In this document: piece by piece, positions 1-8,953 of the stretch
Position numbering within the stretch: the first letter of the stretch is position 1
Layout of the letters: each line of letters opens with the position of its first letter
DNA from: Alteromonas pelagimontana
Lineage (GTDB): Bacteria > Pseudomonadota > Gammaproteobacteria > Enterobacterales > Alteromonadaceae
Reading direction: 5' to 3'
DNA length: 64,000 nucleotides
Assembly: GCF_002499975.2 (NCBI RefSeq)
Contig: NZ_CP052766.1
Span: 3,224,001-3,288,000 of the forward strand
The notes under the pieces: generated by a model
Told to the model about the DNA's origin: nothing
Seen by the model: only the letters and a program-made list of their open reading frames with translations
Database searches by the model: none
Program-made: the position numbers and the translations under genes

Positions 1-2
1 GC

Positions 3-707
3 GCAACCAATAAATTTGAAAACACCATACAAAATGTATCGTTTGAGGCTAAAGAAGTATCACCGTTTGCCGCGGACGGTGTCACGATTCAGGCATCCAC
101 TCTGAAGATTGGCTATGACAGTGAAGCGACGGAAGAAAAAATTCGGAGCTTTGTAGAAAAATACAACAGTATGATTGATGAAGTTAAGAAGCTGACCAGA
201 TACGGTGAATCCGAATTAGAGGATGATGGTGCATTGGCAGGAGATTCGCTTATTCGAGGCATTCAGACAGGTCTGGCGTCTATTATAGGAGGCCGCGTCA
301 ACGGCTCTGAATTAGGCGGGCTCTTCTCCTTAGGCATCGAGATGGACGCTGACGGTAAGCTGGAAATCGGTACTTCCGATTTTGGATTGGGATCAGGTGA
401 AGAAAGGCTTACTGACGCTCTGGAAGACAATTTTGATGAAGTAGCCAAGTTATTTGCTGATGAAAAAGAAGGAATGGCTGTAAAGCTGTACGATTATCTG
501 GAGCAATATACCTCGTCTCGTGGATTACTTTCAGTGCGCGAACGTGCGGCAAAAGACGATCAGACTCAGTTATATGATGATCGTGAAAAGCTGGAAATGC
601 GCATGGCCAGCTATGAACAAATATTACGTGATAAATATTTAAATTTAGACCAAACCGTATCCAGGCTGAACCAAACCAGTTCTGCGCTGTTGGCTTCGTT
701 AGGTTAA
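3..707 (+). CDS. fliD: Flagellar filament cap protein FliD, C-terminal part (5' end outside window)
   Basis: FliD (HAP2) forms the cap at the tip of the filament and folds exported flagellin into place. The reading frame is open from base 3 with no start, so 234 C-terminal residues are visible. They show the FliD C-terminal pattern: a segment reading ENTIQNVSFEA, then KIGYDSEATEEKIRSF followed by VEKYNSMIDEV, and a final coiled coil in which DREKLEMRMASYEQIL leads to a hydrophobic end. This tail is the region bound by the FliT chaperone in other species. fliS follows 14 bases after the stop, as in Vibrio and Shewanella. Identification is firm; the missing N-terminus is only a window effect. 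Confidence 0.93.
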   Translation, partial: ATNKFENTIQNVSFEAKEVSPFAADGVTIQASTLKIGYDSEATEEKIRSFVEKYNSMIDEVKKLTRYGESELEDDGALAGDSLIRGIQTGLASIIGGRVNGSELGGLFSLGIEMDADGKLEIGTSDFGLGSGEERLTDALEDNFDEVAKLFADEKEGMAVKLYDYLEQYTSSRGLLSVRERAAKDDQTQLYDDREKLEMRMASYEQILRDKYLNLDQTVSRLNQTSSALLASLG

Positions 708-721
708 TTGTAGGAATAGTT

Positions 722-1150
722 ATGTCGCTTAAAGGTATAAACGCATACCGTAAAGGTAATCTGAAACAAGAAATTGCGAACGCTGATCCGCACCGCCTTA
801 CTTTAATGTTAATGCAAGGTGCACTGGATCGAATTGCCTACGCAAAAGGTGCAATGGAGCGGAAGGAAATCGCTGCAAAGGGTGAATTCTTATCTAAAGC
901 TACTGCCATCTTGATTAATTTGCGCGATACACTGGACCTGAACGTGGGTGGCGAAGTTGCGCAAAATATGTATGCGCTGTATGACTATATGGTAGAACGC
1001 CTTACCGATGCACACGTTAAAAATGACTTGCAGATCCTCGACGAAGTGACTAATTTGTTATCTCCAATACGAGATGCGTGGTTACAGATTCCTGAAGCTG
1101 CCAAACAGGAAGCTTTAGAAGCCCAGCGTCAAAAACGACAAGCTGTGTGA
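722..1150 (+). CDS. fliS: Flagellin export chaperone FliS
   Basis: FliS binds the C-terminal disordered tail of flagellin in the cytoplasm, keeps it monomeric and delivers it to FlhA. The 142-residue product has the usual family length. Its N-terminus has the typical YRKG...EIANADPHRLTLMLMQGAL pattern, followed by the helical bundle ending in LLSPIRDAWLQI. The start ATG follows a weak purine stretch after the fliD stop. The stop codon is shared with the GTG start of the next gene (GTGA), so the two are probably translationally coupled. In a glycosylated system FliS may hold flagellin while Maf works on it; that is inference. Confidence 0.94.
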   Translation: MSLKGINAYRKGNLKQEIANADPHRLTLMLMQGALDRIAYAKGAMERKEIAAKGEFLSKATAILINLRDTLDLNVGGEVAQNMYALYDYMVERLTDAHVKNDLQILDEVTNLLSPIRDAWLQIPEAAKQEALEAQRQKRQAV

Positions 1151-1464
1151 AACTATTCGAACTTACTCATACTGAAACGCCTGACGAGCTCAACCAGATT
1201 AATCAACAGCTGGTTGAGCTTTTGAGTGCAGATATGGAGGAAATGGATCGATATCAGCAGCTCAACTCACTCATCCAGTCCCGTGACACCTTTATCCGCT
1301 CGTACTTACCTCAACTATCTGAAGAAAATAAAAAATTATTTGCCAAGAAAGAGTTAGCCGTCAATAATTCGTTGAAAGAGATGGCGCAAAGATTGCTAAA
1401 ATCTGCTAAAGATGACATTAGCCACTTCATTCGAAGCCAGGCCGCAACTAAAAAGTACAAGTAA
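1147..1464 (+). CDS. FliT-like flagellar chaperone
   Basis: This is a small (105 residue), highly charged, all-helical protein starting at a GTG that overlaps the fliS stop by four bases. FliT-family proteins bind the FliD C-terminus and regulate late flagellar assembly. They are short helical proteins of about this size and are normally encoded beside fliD and fliS, which is the main support here. The heptad-like text around DEMDRYQQLNSLIQSRDTFI is compatible with the family but is not diagnostic. It could equally be the FlaI-type protein of Vibrio, which sits at the same place in the cluster. I see no catalytic motif. Confidence 0.6.
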   Translation: MKLFELTHTETPDELNQINQQLVELLSADMEEMDRYQQLNSLIQSRDTFIRSYLPQLSEENKKLFAKKELAVNNSLKEMAQRLLKSAKDDISHFIRSQAATKKYK

Positions 1465-1465
1465 C

Positions 1466-4400
1466 ATGCTAAAAAACATTCACCTGCATGTAGATTCTGA
1501 TGAATTTCGGCAGCATGCACTTGAACAGCAAGCTGCTAAGGAAATCGATCAACGGCAGCGTGAAAACCTTAACGCGATTCAGCGCTATATGCCAAACATC
1601 CGGAACTATTTACTTGCTGATAAAAGCAGTAGTGTGTCGGTGTTGTGTAATAAGCATGGCGAGCTTAATATCGTTGATTATCAGTCGGGGAGAGTTTTAT
1701 ACGGTGAACATCCGTATGAAGAAGCGCAAGAGCAGGTGAGATACTTCGCTGAATATCCTTTGCGAGTGGAGCTTAGTCCTCTTTCCAATGGTGAGGAGCC
1801 GGCACTGCGACCTTTTCTTGATGGCCTTCAAAGCACAGCAGCGGAAACATACCGGAAAAGCCAGCCTTTACCTGACAAAATTAACGTAATGGTTGTACTA
1901 GGGTTCGGCTTGGGTTTCCACGTGGAGCAGTTAATACAGAGTTTTCAGATTAATCACCTGATCGTCTACGAACCCAATATAGCCTATATCCGCTGTTCTA
2001 TAAGCGCAATGCAATGGAAGCAAACGTTAGAGCTGGCGAAAAAGAAAAATACCGGCCTTTATCTGCAAATCGGTAAAGACGGCAGTGAATTGGCGGCACA
2101 CATTGAAGAGCTTGCGGCTAACGTACCTATATCAGATTTTTATCTGTTCCAGCATTATCCTCAAGAGGTTTTTAATGAGGTAAGTGAAAAGCTGGCAACT
2201 GAGAACTGGGAGATGTTTAAGCGCTGGGATCCCGGTTCAAGAAAAACACTCCCAAATGAAAACTATTTAAGTGCATGGCAATCTCCAACAGACCACACAC
2301 AATGGTCGGCAGAACATCTCAACCTAGAGCAATTTACAGCCAACTTAGAAGCTTTAAAAAAATATTTTCCCGCTATACACCAACAATTCAAGGATTATCA
2401 ACCGGCCCATTGGACGCCTCTGGCAAATACTTCAGGTGAAGTAAACGTTTTTCATAAAGAAACGCTAATGCCACTATATGGATCAAGTCCCATTGAAGAC
2501 TGTTTGAAAAGCTTTGAAGACTTTGCCGAACAACCTAACAAAGATAGCTTAATTCTAAGCTACGCAGGGAAAAAGCTTAACCCTTACCTTCATTATCAGT
2601 TTGTGGAAAAGATTCAACCAGTGCTCGAGGAAATTGAGGAATATAAAGGGGAGTTGTTAGCAACAATTAAGTCTATGATTATTTTTGGTATGGGCGCCGG
2701 TTATCAATTACCTTATATATTCGAAAAATATAAAGTTGAAAAATTATTTATTTGTGAACCGAACAAAGATTATTTCTACGCATCTCTGTTTGCAATCGAT
2801 TGGGCAAAAGTTCTCCAGATAGTTGACGAAACAGATGCACGCATTTATCTGGATATAGGGGACGATGGAAGTAACCTCGTGGGCGACTTGCTGTCGCAGT
2901 TTCACGCAGTTGGCCCATATATCCTTGCCAGTACATACTTCTATCAAGGCTATTATAACGTAGCGCTAATTCGTGCCATTGCAGAACTGCGCGAGCAACT
3001 TCAGGTAATAATCGCCATGGGAGATTACTTCGACCATTCGCGATACTGTATCACTCACACCACTTGGGCGCTGGAGAATAAGATTCCGTTTTTGGTTAGA
3101 AACGCGTCTGATTTTTTGTCGGCCGAAATGAAAGATACACCAGTATTTATTGTGGGCAACGGTCCTTCTTTAGACAGTTTACTGCCATTAATTAAAGAAC
3201 ACGAAGAACAGGTGATCGTTGTATCCTGCGGTACAGCACTGCAGAGCCTCCACCGACACGGGATTACCCCGGATTTTCATGCTGAAATTGAGATTAACCG
3301 ATCCACTTTCGATTGGGCGGCTCGAGTGGGCGATTTTAGCTATCTAAAAAATATCAGTTTAATCAGCTGCAATGGAGTACATCCAGATGCTTGTAACTTA
3401 TACCGCGATACGTTTCTTGCGTTTAAAGAAGGAGAATCGGCTAGTATTAGTATTGCCAGAATATTTCCTGAGCATAAGTGGGCAATGTTAGGTAAATCTT
3501 ACCCCACGGTTACAAATTTTGCCGCTGATTTTATCACCACCATTGGTTTTAGACAGATCTATTTGTGTGGGGTGGATATGGGATTTGTTAATACCGGTCA
3601 CCACCATTCAAAATCTTCAGGATACTATAAGGACGATGGTGAGCAGCTTTACGATTATTCCGAGGACAACGACGTTTCAATTTTGGTGGAAGGGAATCTT
3701 CGCGATAAAGTTTATACAAAATTTGAGTTCAAGATTGCCAAACGCATGATGGAGCAAGCCATAGAAGGAAGGTGCGAAGTCTATAATCCAAACGACGGGG
3801 CTAAAATCGCTGGAGCACAGCCGCTGTATCCCGAAGATGTGTTTGTGGTCAATAATCCTCAAATTAAGCGCAATTGTCTTCGATTGTTAAAGACGCATTG
3901 CTTTAAATATTTTGATAAAGAAAGTATAAATCATGTCAAAAACACATACCAGCACAGCGCTCTGTCTAAAGAACTTGATGAGCTTAACGAATTAGTTGCC
4001 GCTGAGGTGACCTCAACTGATGAAGCAGCAGCGTTAATTGAAAAGCAGCGCGATTTGCTCTTGGACTCTTTTAGGTATAACAAAAGCTTAATATTTTACT
4101 ATTTTAATGGGACCGTGAATTACATTAATAGCGCGTTTATGCGAGCTTTATCAGTAAAAAATGATGAATCTCGTGTAGCAATATTTAATCAACTCCATAA
4201 TAAATGGCGTGCTACATTAGCAGAAATGACGGTTTCGCTTAACTATGATATAGACAGTTTTGATTTTATCTCTAGCTTTGCTTCCGAACGTCGAAAATTT
4301 TTTTATCCTCGTTACCTTGAAAAATTAGGCTATAAGTACGAAATATTGCCTGAGGAAAAGATGTTTCTTTTACCTTTTTCTGGTCCCGGGAGAATTCCGC

Positions 4401-4945
4401 TTCCTGCGCTAAATGCAGATTTATTTAGATTTATTTTTGTTTCGAAAAGTAATATTAATACTTTAAATTTGGAACAAGATAATCAAGTATTTATATTTAA
4501 ATGTTTTGACTTGCTGAGAGAGAGCTATGATATGTTCTCCACTAAACGAGTGTTGTTTCTACCGGGAAATTTTATGGACGAAAATTGCCCTTTCTCTAAT
4601 AATGACTTGCATCGGGTGAACATTGCTATCCTGGCCTCTACCTTTAACTTTGCAGAATTTATTATAATACCGAAAATTATGATTGATCCGAAGCTGCAAT
4701 GTGTTGAGGATTTTTTTGACCTCAGTTGGATATCGTCGTTCTATATATATGATGGTTTTGAATTCATTCTGTTGAAAAAAACTAGGCTTATAACGAGTGA
4801 GAAAATGATCGGGACGGGAGATAGACTATCTTTTATGACAGAAGTTACCGCTTTAGACTTGATATTTCGGGAAATTACTATGGAAGAGCAGAGAGCCAAT
4901 AAAGAAGCTCTATTGAAACGCTGTCCTGAATTAGGTAAAAGATGA
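1466..4945 (+). CDS. maf: Motility accessory factor Maf, giant flagellin glycosyltransferase with duplicated N-terminal unit
   Basis: Maf proteins transfer nonulosonic acids from CMP-sugars to Ser/Thr of flagellin in the cytoplasm. I use ATG 1466, one base after the upstream stop, giving 1159 residues; a longer in-frame start at 1412 would overlap the fliT-like gene. The MptE-like core (DUF115) is clear near residues 545-790, with FIVGNGPSLDSLLPLI at about 561-576. Ahead of it a Rossmann-like N-terminal unit occurs twice (about 30-250 and 290-515). The pairs are VVLGFGLGF / IIFGMGAGY, VYEPN / ICEPN and LYLQIGKDGSEL / IYLDIGDDGSNL. The stop overlaps pseB by four bases (ATGA), placing it as first gene of the pseudaminic acid operon and supporting Pse as donor sugar. 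Confidence 0.9.
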   Translation: MLKNIHLHVDSDEFRQHALEQQAAKEIDQRQRENLNAIQRYMPNIRNYLLADKSSSVSVLCNKHGELNIVDYQSGRVLYGEHPYEEAQEQVRYFAEYPLRVELSPLSNGEEPALRPFLDGLQSTAAETYRKSQPLPDKINVMVVLGFGLGFHVEQLIQSFQINHLIVYEPNIAYIRCSISAMQWKQTLELAKKKNTGLYLQIGKDGSELAAHIEELAANVPISDFYLFQHYPQEVFNEVSEKLATENWEMFKRWDPGSRKTLPNENYLSAWQSPTDHTQWSAEHLNLEQFTANLEALKKYFPAIHQQFKDYQPAHWTPLANTSGEVNVFHKETLMPLYGSSPIEDCLKSFEDFAEQPNKDSLILSYAGKKLNPYLHYQFVEKIQPVLEEIEEYKGELLATIKSMIIFGMGAGYQLPYIFEKYKVEKLFICEPNKDYFYASLFAIDWAKVLQIVDETDARIYLDIGDDGSNLVGDLLSQFHAVGPYILASTYFYQGYYNVALIRAIAELREQLQVIIAMGDYFDHSRYCITHTTWALENKIPFLVRNASDFLSAEMKDTPVFIVGNGPSLDSLLPLIKEHEEQVIVVSCGTALQSLHRHGITPDFHAEIEINRSTFDWAARVGDFSYLKNISLISCNGVHPDACNLYRDTFLAFKEGESASISIARIFPEHKWAMLGKSYPTVTNFAADFITTIGFRQIYLCGVDMGFVNTGHHHSKSSGYYKDDGEQLYDYSEDNDVSILVEGNLRDKVYTKFEFKIAKRMMEQAIEGRCEVYNPNDGAKIAGAQPLYPEDVFVVNNPQIKRNCLRLLKTHCFKYFDKESINHVKNTYQHSALSKELDELNELVAAEVTSTDEAAALIEKQRDLLLDSFRYNKSLIFYYFNGTVNYINSAFMRALSVKNDESRVAIFNQLHNKWRATLAEMTVSLNYDIDSFDFISSFASERRKFFYPRYLEKLGYKYEILPEEKMFLLPFSGPGRIPLPALNADLFRFIFVSKSNINTLNLEQDNQVFIFKCFDLLRESYDMFSTKRVLFLPGNFMDENCPFSNNDLHRVNIAILASTFNFAEFIIIPKIMIDPKLQCVEDFFDLSWISSFYIYDGFEFILLKKTRLITSEKMIGTGDRLSFMTEVTALDLIFREITMEEQRANKEALLKRCPELGKR

Positions 4946-5946
4946 GTCAGTTTAACGAAAAGTCGATATTAATCACAGGTGGAACGGGTTCTTTTGGTAA
5001 GAGGTTCGTTTCGTATTTACTCGAAAGTGCCGAGCCCAGAAAGATCATAATCTATTCTCGCGATGAACTAAAACAATTTGAAATGCAGCAGCGATTCGAC
5101 GCGCCCTGTATGCGTTACTTTATTGGTGATGTGCGGGATAAGGATCGTTTGATTACCGCAATGAAAGATGTCGATCTGGTGGTTCATGCCGCTGCCCTAA
5201 AGCAAGTTCCTGCTGCTGAATACAACCCCAATGAATGTATAAAAACGAACATTAATGGCGCCCAAAACGTTATTGATGCGGCCATTGCTAGCAACGTGTT
5301 GCGGGTGATAGCGTTATCTACCGACAAAGCAGCGAATCCGGTTAACCTTTACGGTGCCACCAAGTTGGCGTCAGATAAACTCTTTGTAGCAGCAAATAAC
5401 ATTTCCGGCGCAAAGGGTCCGCGTTTTTCAGTAGTGCGGTATGGCAATGTAGTTGGATCTCGTGGTTCTGTGGTGCCATTTTACCGTCATTTGCTAGCAC
5501 AGGGTAAAAAGTTATTGCCGGTGACTCATCCTGAGATGACACGGTTCTGGATTACACTGGATGAAGGTGTGGAGTTTGTTGTAAAGAACTTTTCTCGGAT
5601 GCAGGGAGGAGAGATCTTTGTGCCCAAAATTCCTTCTATTCGAATTGTTGATTTAGTGGAAGCTATGAGCGGCCAGCGCGAGTATGAGACTGTTGGTATT
5701 CGCCCTGGGGAAAAGCTTCATGAACTTATGGTGCCCGAGGAAATGGCTCACCATTCTATTGAGTTTGACAATCATTATGTCATTGCGCCAGCCATTACGT
5801 TTTTCGATAAAAATGTCGACTATATGAAGAACCGGCTAGGCGAGGAAGGGCATGCAGTCTCAGAAAAATTTGAATACCACTCCGGGAAAAACCCCCACTT
5901 TCTAACAGTTGAAGAATTAAAGGAATTGGACAAGCTAACTGCATGA
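4942..5946 (+). CDS. pseB: UDP-N-acetylglucosamine 4,6-dehydratase (inverting), PseB
   Basis: PseB is step one of pseudaminic acid synthesis. It removes water from UDP-GlcNAc and inverts C5, giving UDP-2-acetamido-2,6-dideoxy-beta-L-arabino-hexos-4-ulose. The 334-residue product is an extended short-chain dehydrogenase. The NADP-binding motif TGGTGSFG is at 12-19, the STDKA catalytic segment near 126-130 (Asp128, Lys129), and the YxxxK pair is Tyr137/Lys141 in LYGATKLASDK. The start overlaps the maf stop (ATGA) and its own stop overlaps pseC (ATGA). A close retaining homologue (FlaA1-like for other sugars) is possible, but the full Pse gene set around it makes PseB the best call. Confidence 0.93.
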   Translation: MSQFNEKSILITGGTGSFGKRFVSYLLESAEPRKIIIYSRDELKQFEMQQRFDAPCMRYFIGDVRDKDRLITAMKDVDLVVHAAALKQVPAAEYNPNECIKTNINGAQNVIDAAIASNVLRVIALSTDKAANPVNLYGATKLASDKLFVAANNISGAKGPRFSVVRYGNVVGSRGSVVPFYRHLLAQGKKLLPVTHPEMTRFWITLDEGVEFVVKNFSRMQGGEIFVPKIPSIRIVDLVEAMSGQREYETVGIRPGEKLHELMVPEEMAHHSIEFDNHYVIAPAITFFDKNVDYMKNRLGEEGHAVSEKFEYHSGKNPHFLTVEELKELDKLTA

Positions 5947-7088
5947 TCCCTTACGGCAAGCACAACATTGATGATGCCGATATTGCCGCCGTTGTCGATG
6001 TTTTAAAAAACGAATTTCTTACGCAGGGAAAGCAGGTTCCAGCGTTTGAAAGAGCGCTCTGTGAGTATACAGGAGCAAGTCATGCAGTGGCTGTAAACAG
6101 TGGGACGTCTGGTTTACACATTGCGTGTCTTGCCGCTGGCATTGAAGCTGGCGATATTGTCTGGACAGTACCTAACTCTTTTGCTGCGTCTGCGAACTGT
6201 GCGCTTTACTGCGGAGCATCGGTCGATTTTGTTGATATTGATCCGGATACCCGTAATTTGAGCCCGGCGTTACTACAAGAAAAGCTTCATCATGCAGCAA
6301 AGCAGAAAGCTCTGCCTAAAGCATTGGTAGTGGTGCATTTTGCTGGCAGCAGTTGTGATATGCGTCAGATTGCCGACATAGTCAAACCTTATAATATCAC
6401 TCTAATTGAAGATGGTGCGCATGCACTAGGCGGTGAAGATTTCGATGGCAATAAAATTGGAGGGAGTAATTGTTCCTCCATGACGGTGTTGAGCTTTCAT
6501 CCAGTGAAATCGATTACCACAGCTGAGGGCGGGGCGGTACTTACCAATCACGCAGACCTGGCGCAGAAGCTCAGACTTTATGCCAGTCATGGTATTACCC
6601 GTGAGAAAGAGCTTCTTCCAGCAGGTCACTCTGACGAAGCCTGGTATTACGCGCAGCAGTGTCTGGGCTATAACTATCGCTTGAGCGACCTTCATGCCGC
6701 GCTCGGATTAGCGCAGCTAAAGCGCCTGGACAGCTTTATTCACGCTCGTAGGAAAAAAGCAGAGTATTATCACAAGGCGCTGGCTGAACTTCCCGTTATT
6801 CGGCCTCCGGGCAATATCCGAAGCGCATGGCACTTGTACGTTATCGAGTTACTGCATCATGATAGAAAGCAGGTATTTGAAGCTTTGCGAAATGCAGGCA
6901 TTGGTGTAAATGTGCATTATATTCCTATTCACTGGCATCCTTATTATCAAAAACTCGGTTTTGCTCAGGGCCAGTACCCAGCAAGCGAAAAATATTATCA
7001 ACGAGCTATTACGCTACCTTTATATGCTGAACTTACGGCCGATATGCAAGATGAGGTTATTCGCCAGTTAAAAGAGGTGCTAATGTGA
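5943..7088 (+). CDS. pseC: UDP-4-amino-4,6-dideoxy-N-acetyl-beta-L-altrosamine transaminase, PseC
   Basis: PseC uses PLP and glutamate to aminate C4 of the PseB product. The 381 residues match the DegT/DnrJ/EryC1 aminotransferase family. The signature VNSGTSGLHIA is near 51-61, IEDGAHALGG near 155-164, and the PLP-binding lysine is Lys189 in LSFHPVKSITTAEGG. The gene overlaps pseB and pseF by four bases on each side, so it is internal to a tightly coupled operon. The order B-C-F-I-G-H found here is a common arrangement in Gammaproteobacteria. Confidence 0.93.
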   Translation: MIPYGKHNIDDADIAAVVDVLKNEFLTQGKQVPAFERALCEYTGASHAVAVNSGTSGLHIACLAAGIEAGDIVWTVPNSFAASANCALYCGASVDFVDIDPDTRNLSPALLQEKLHHAAKQKALPKALVVVHFAGSSCDMRQIADIVKPYNITLIEDGAHALGGEDFDGNKIGGSNCSSMTVLSFHPVKSITTAEGGAVLTNHADLAQKLRLYASHGITREKELLPAGHSDEAWYYAQQCLGYNYRLSDLHAALGLAQLKRLDSFIHARRKKAEYYHKALAELPVIRPPGNIRSAWHLYVIELLHHDRKQVFEALRNAGIGVNVHYIPIHWHPYYQKLGFAQGQYPASEKYYQRAITLPLYAELTADMQDEVIRQLKEVLM

Positions 7089-7777
7089 GAATAGCTGTTA
7101 TACCCGCTCGGGGCGGCAGTAAACGTATCCCCGGCAAAAACATAAGAGATTTCGCTGGAAAGCCTTTGATTGCTTATTCTCTGGCGGCTGCTAAAAAAAG
7201 TGAGCTTTTTGATGAAATTATCGTTACCACTGATTCTCAGGAAATCGCCGATATCGCCCAATCCTTTGGTGCTTCATATATTATAAAGCGGCCGGAGTCG
7301 TTATCTAATGATTTGGTAGGTACCTTTCCAGTAGTTCAGCATGCTATTAGCCATTACCAGTCTCACGTGCGTGCGGTAGATTACGTCTGCTGCATTTATG
7401 CCACTGCGCCTTTTCTACGTGCTGATAAATTGCAGGAAGGCTGCTCACGGCTAAGTCATGATCTTTCGAAGCATTTTGCTTTTTCTGTAACCTCCTTCGC
7501 CTTTCCCATCCAGCGCGCTATTCGATTGGCTGGTGAAGGAGTAGAGCCGTTGGATGAAAGTAAAATGGGTATGCGTTCTCAGGATTTGGAAGAGTGTTAC
7601 CACGACGCCGGGCAGTTTTACTGGGGCACCACCCACGGTTGGCTCAGTAATCAGCCCATGTTTGCGCCTCACAGTGTACCGATTATTTTGCCTCGTTATC
7701 TGGTGCAGGACATAGACACACCAGAGGATTGGCAGCGCGCTGAGCTTATGTACAGAGCTTACGTAGCGATTCCCTGA
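7085..7777 (+). CDS. pseF: CMP-pseudaminic acid cytidylyltransferase, PseF
   Basis: PseF activates pseudaminic acid with CTP to give CMP-Pse, the donor used by Maf. The 230-residue protein begins IAVIPARGGSKRIPGKNIR, the nucleotide-binding signature of the CMP-NeuAc synthetase family. Later family features are YVCCIYATAPFLR and a C-terminal VQDIDTPEDWQ. The start is a GTG sharing four bases with the pseC stop. It is followed by a 120-base break before pseI, the only sizeable gap in this part of the operon. Confidence 0.92.
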   Translation: MRIAVIPARGGSKRIPGKNIRDFAGKPLIAYSLAAAKKSELFDEIIVTTDSQEIADIAQSFGASYIIKRPESLSNDLVGTFPVVQHAISHYQSHVRAVDYVCCIYATAPFLRADKLQEGCSRLSHDLSKHFAFSVTSFAFPIQRAIRLAGEGVEPLDESKMGMRSQDLEECYHDAGQFYWGTTHGWLSNQPMFAPHSVPIILPRYLVQDIDTPEDWQRAELMYRAYVAIP

Positions 7778-7778
7778 T

Positions 7779-7859
7779 ATGACTAAAAAGTTGGGTTATT
7801 CGGAAAGCTGGGCCGGATTTCTCCATAAAATGCCTGCAGGACCAGTCTATCAAACGTAG
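7779..7859 (+). other. 26-codon open frame in the pseF-pseI gap, unknown
   Basis: An ATG one base after the pseF stop opens a 26-residue frame ending in SWAGFLHKMPAGPVYQT. There is no clear ribosome binding site of its own, although re-initiation after pseF is possible. The peptide has an unusually protein-like composition (Trp, Gly, Pro, Tyr), so it may be a leftover end of a lost operon gene rather than a functional small protein. I do not recognise the family. Confidence 0.2.
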
Positions 7860-7897
7860 GTAATAGACGGTATCTTGTCCTTCTTAAGGAGAAAACA

Positions 7898-8953
7898 ATG
7901 CGTAGTGTACAAATAGCAGGGCGGACCATTGGTCCTGAAGAACCTCCTTTTGTGATTGCAGAGCTTAGTGGCAATCACAGCCAGAACTTGTCGCTTGCGC
8001 TGGCGATGGTTGAAGCTGCGGCTAAAAGCGGTGCTCATGCTATTAAGCTGCAAACGTATACCGCTGACAGTATGACTTTAGACGTTCAAAGCAGCGATTT
8101 TGTGATCAACGAAAAAGACAGCCTGTGGTATGGAGCATCGCTACATTCGCTGTACGCTAAAGCTGCTACGCCTTATGAATGGCATGAACAGCTGTTCAAA
8201 CGCGCAGAAGAGTTGGGAATGATAGCGTTTAGTTCTCCCTTTGATAACGACGCTGTTGATTTTTTAGATGAATTAAACGTCCCCTGTTTCAAAATTGCCT
8301 CTTTTGAGCTAAACGATTTACCGCTGATTGCTTATGCTGCGGGTAAAGGTAAGCCTCTGATAATGTCTACGGGAATGGCATCCCTGCGGGATATCGAACT
8401 GGCAGTAGAATGTGCAAGAGATGCTGGGTGCGATGATATTGTTTTACTCAAATGCACCAGCACCTATCCCGCCAACCCCGGCAATACGAATTTGGCCACC
8501 ATTCCCAATATGAGGGAAGCGTTCGGGTGTCAGGTGGGACTGAGTGATCATACCGGTGGAATAGGAGTCGCTGTCGCTGCTGTCGCCTTTGGCGCTACTG
8601 TAATTGAAAAGCATTTTGTGCTGGACCGCAATGCCGGTGGCGTCGATGCCGCCTTTTCACTTGAGCCCGACGAAATGCATTCTTTGGTGACAGAAACAGA
8701 AAGAGCCTGGCAGGGAATCGGCAAGGTTCGGTACGGCGGCACCCATGCCGAGGAAGCTGCTAAGCAATATCGACGTTCCATTTACGTCAGCGAAGATATA
8801 CCGGCAGGGGAAGTGCTGACAGCCGCTAATTTAAAGATTGTACGACCTGCATTTGGATTGGCACCACGGCATTGGTCGACCGTGCTCGGAAAAAGGGCAA
8901 ATCATGACATTCGTAAAGGCACGCCCTTAAAGTGGGAGCACATGAAGCCGTGA
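7898..8953 (+). CDS. pseI: Pseudaminic acid synthase, PseI
   Basis: PseI condenses 2,4-diacetamido-2,4,6-trideoxy-L-altrose with phosphoenolpyruvate to give the nine-carbon pseudaminic acid. The 351 residues show the NeuB-family TIM barrel beginning with VIAELSGNHSQNLSLA (about 19-34) and AIKLQTYTADSMTLD. The C-terminal SAF/antifreeze-like domain starts near YRRSIYVSEDIPAGE. The AELSGNH form is typical of PseI rather than of NeuB or LegI. A good Shine-Dalgarno (TAAGGAGA) lies about seven bases before the ATG, as expected for a gene that is not overlapped by its predecessor. The stop overlaps the pseG start. Confidence 0.93.
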   Translation: MRSVQIAGRTIGPEEPPFVIAELSGNHSQNLSLALAMVEAAAKSGAHAIKLQTYTADSMTLDVQSSDFVINEKDSLWYGASLHSLYAKAATPYEWHEQLFKRAEELGMIAFSSPFDNDAVDFLDELNVPCFKIASFELNDLPLIAYAAGKGKPLIMSTGMASLRDIELAVECARDAGCDDIVLLKCTSTYPANPGNTNLATIPNMREAFGCQVGLSDHTGGIGVAVAAVAFGATVIEKHFVLDRNAGGVDAAFSLEPDEMHSLVTETERAWQGIGKVRYGGTHAEEAAKQYRRSIYVSEDIPAGEVLTAANLKIVRPAFGLAPRHWSTVLGKRANHDIRKGTPLKWEHMKP

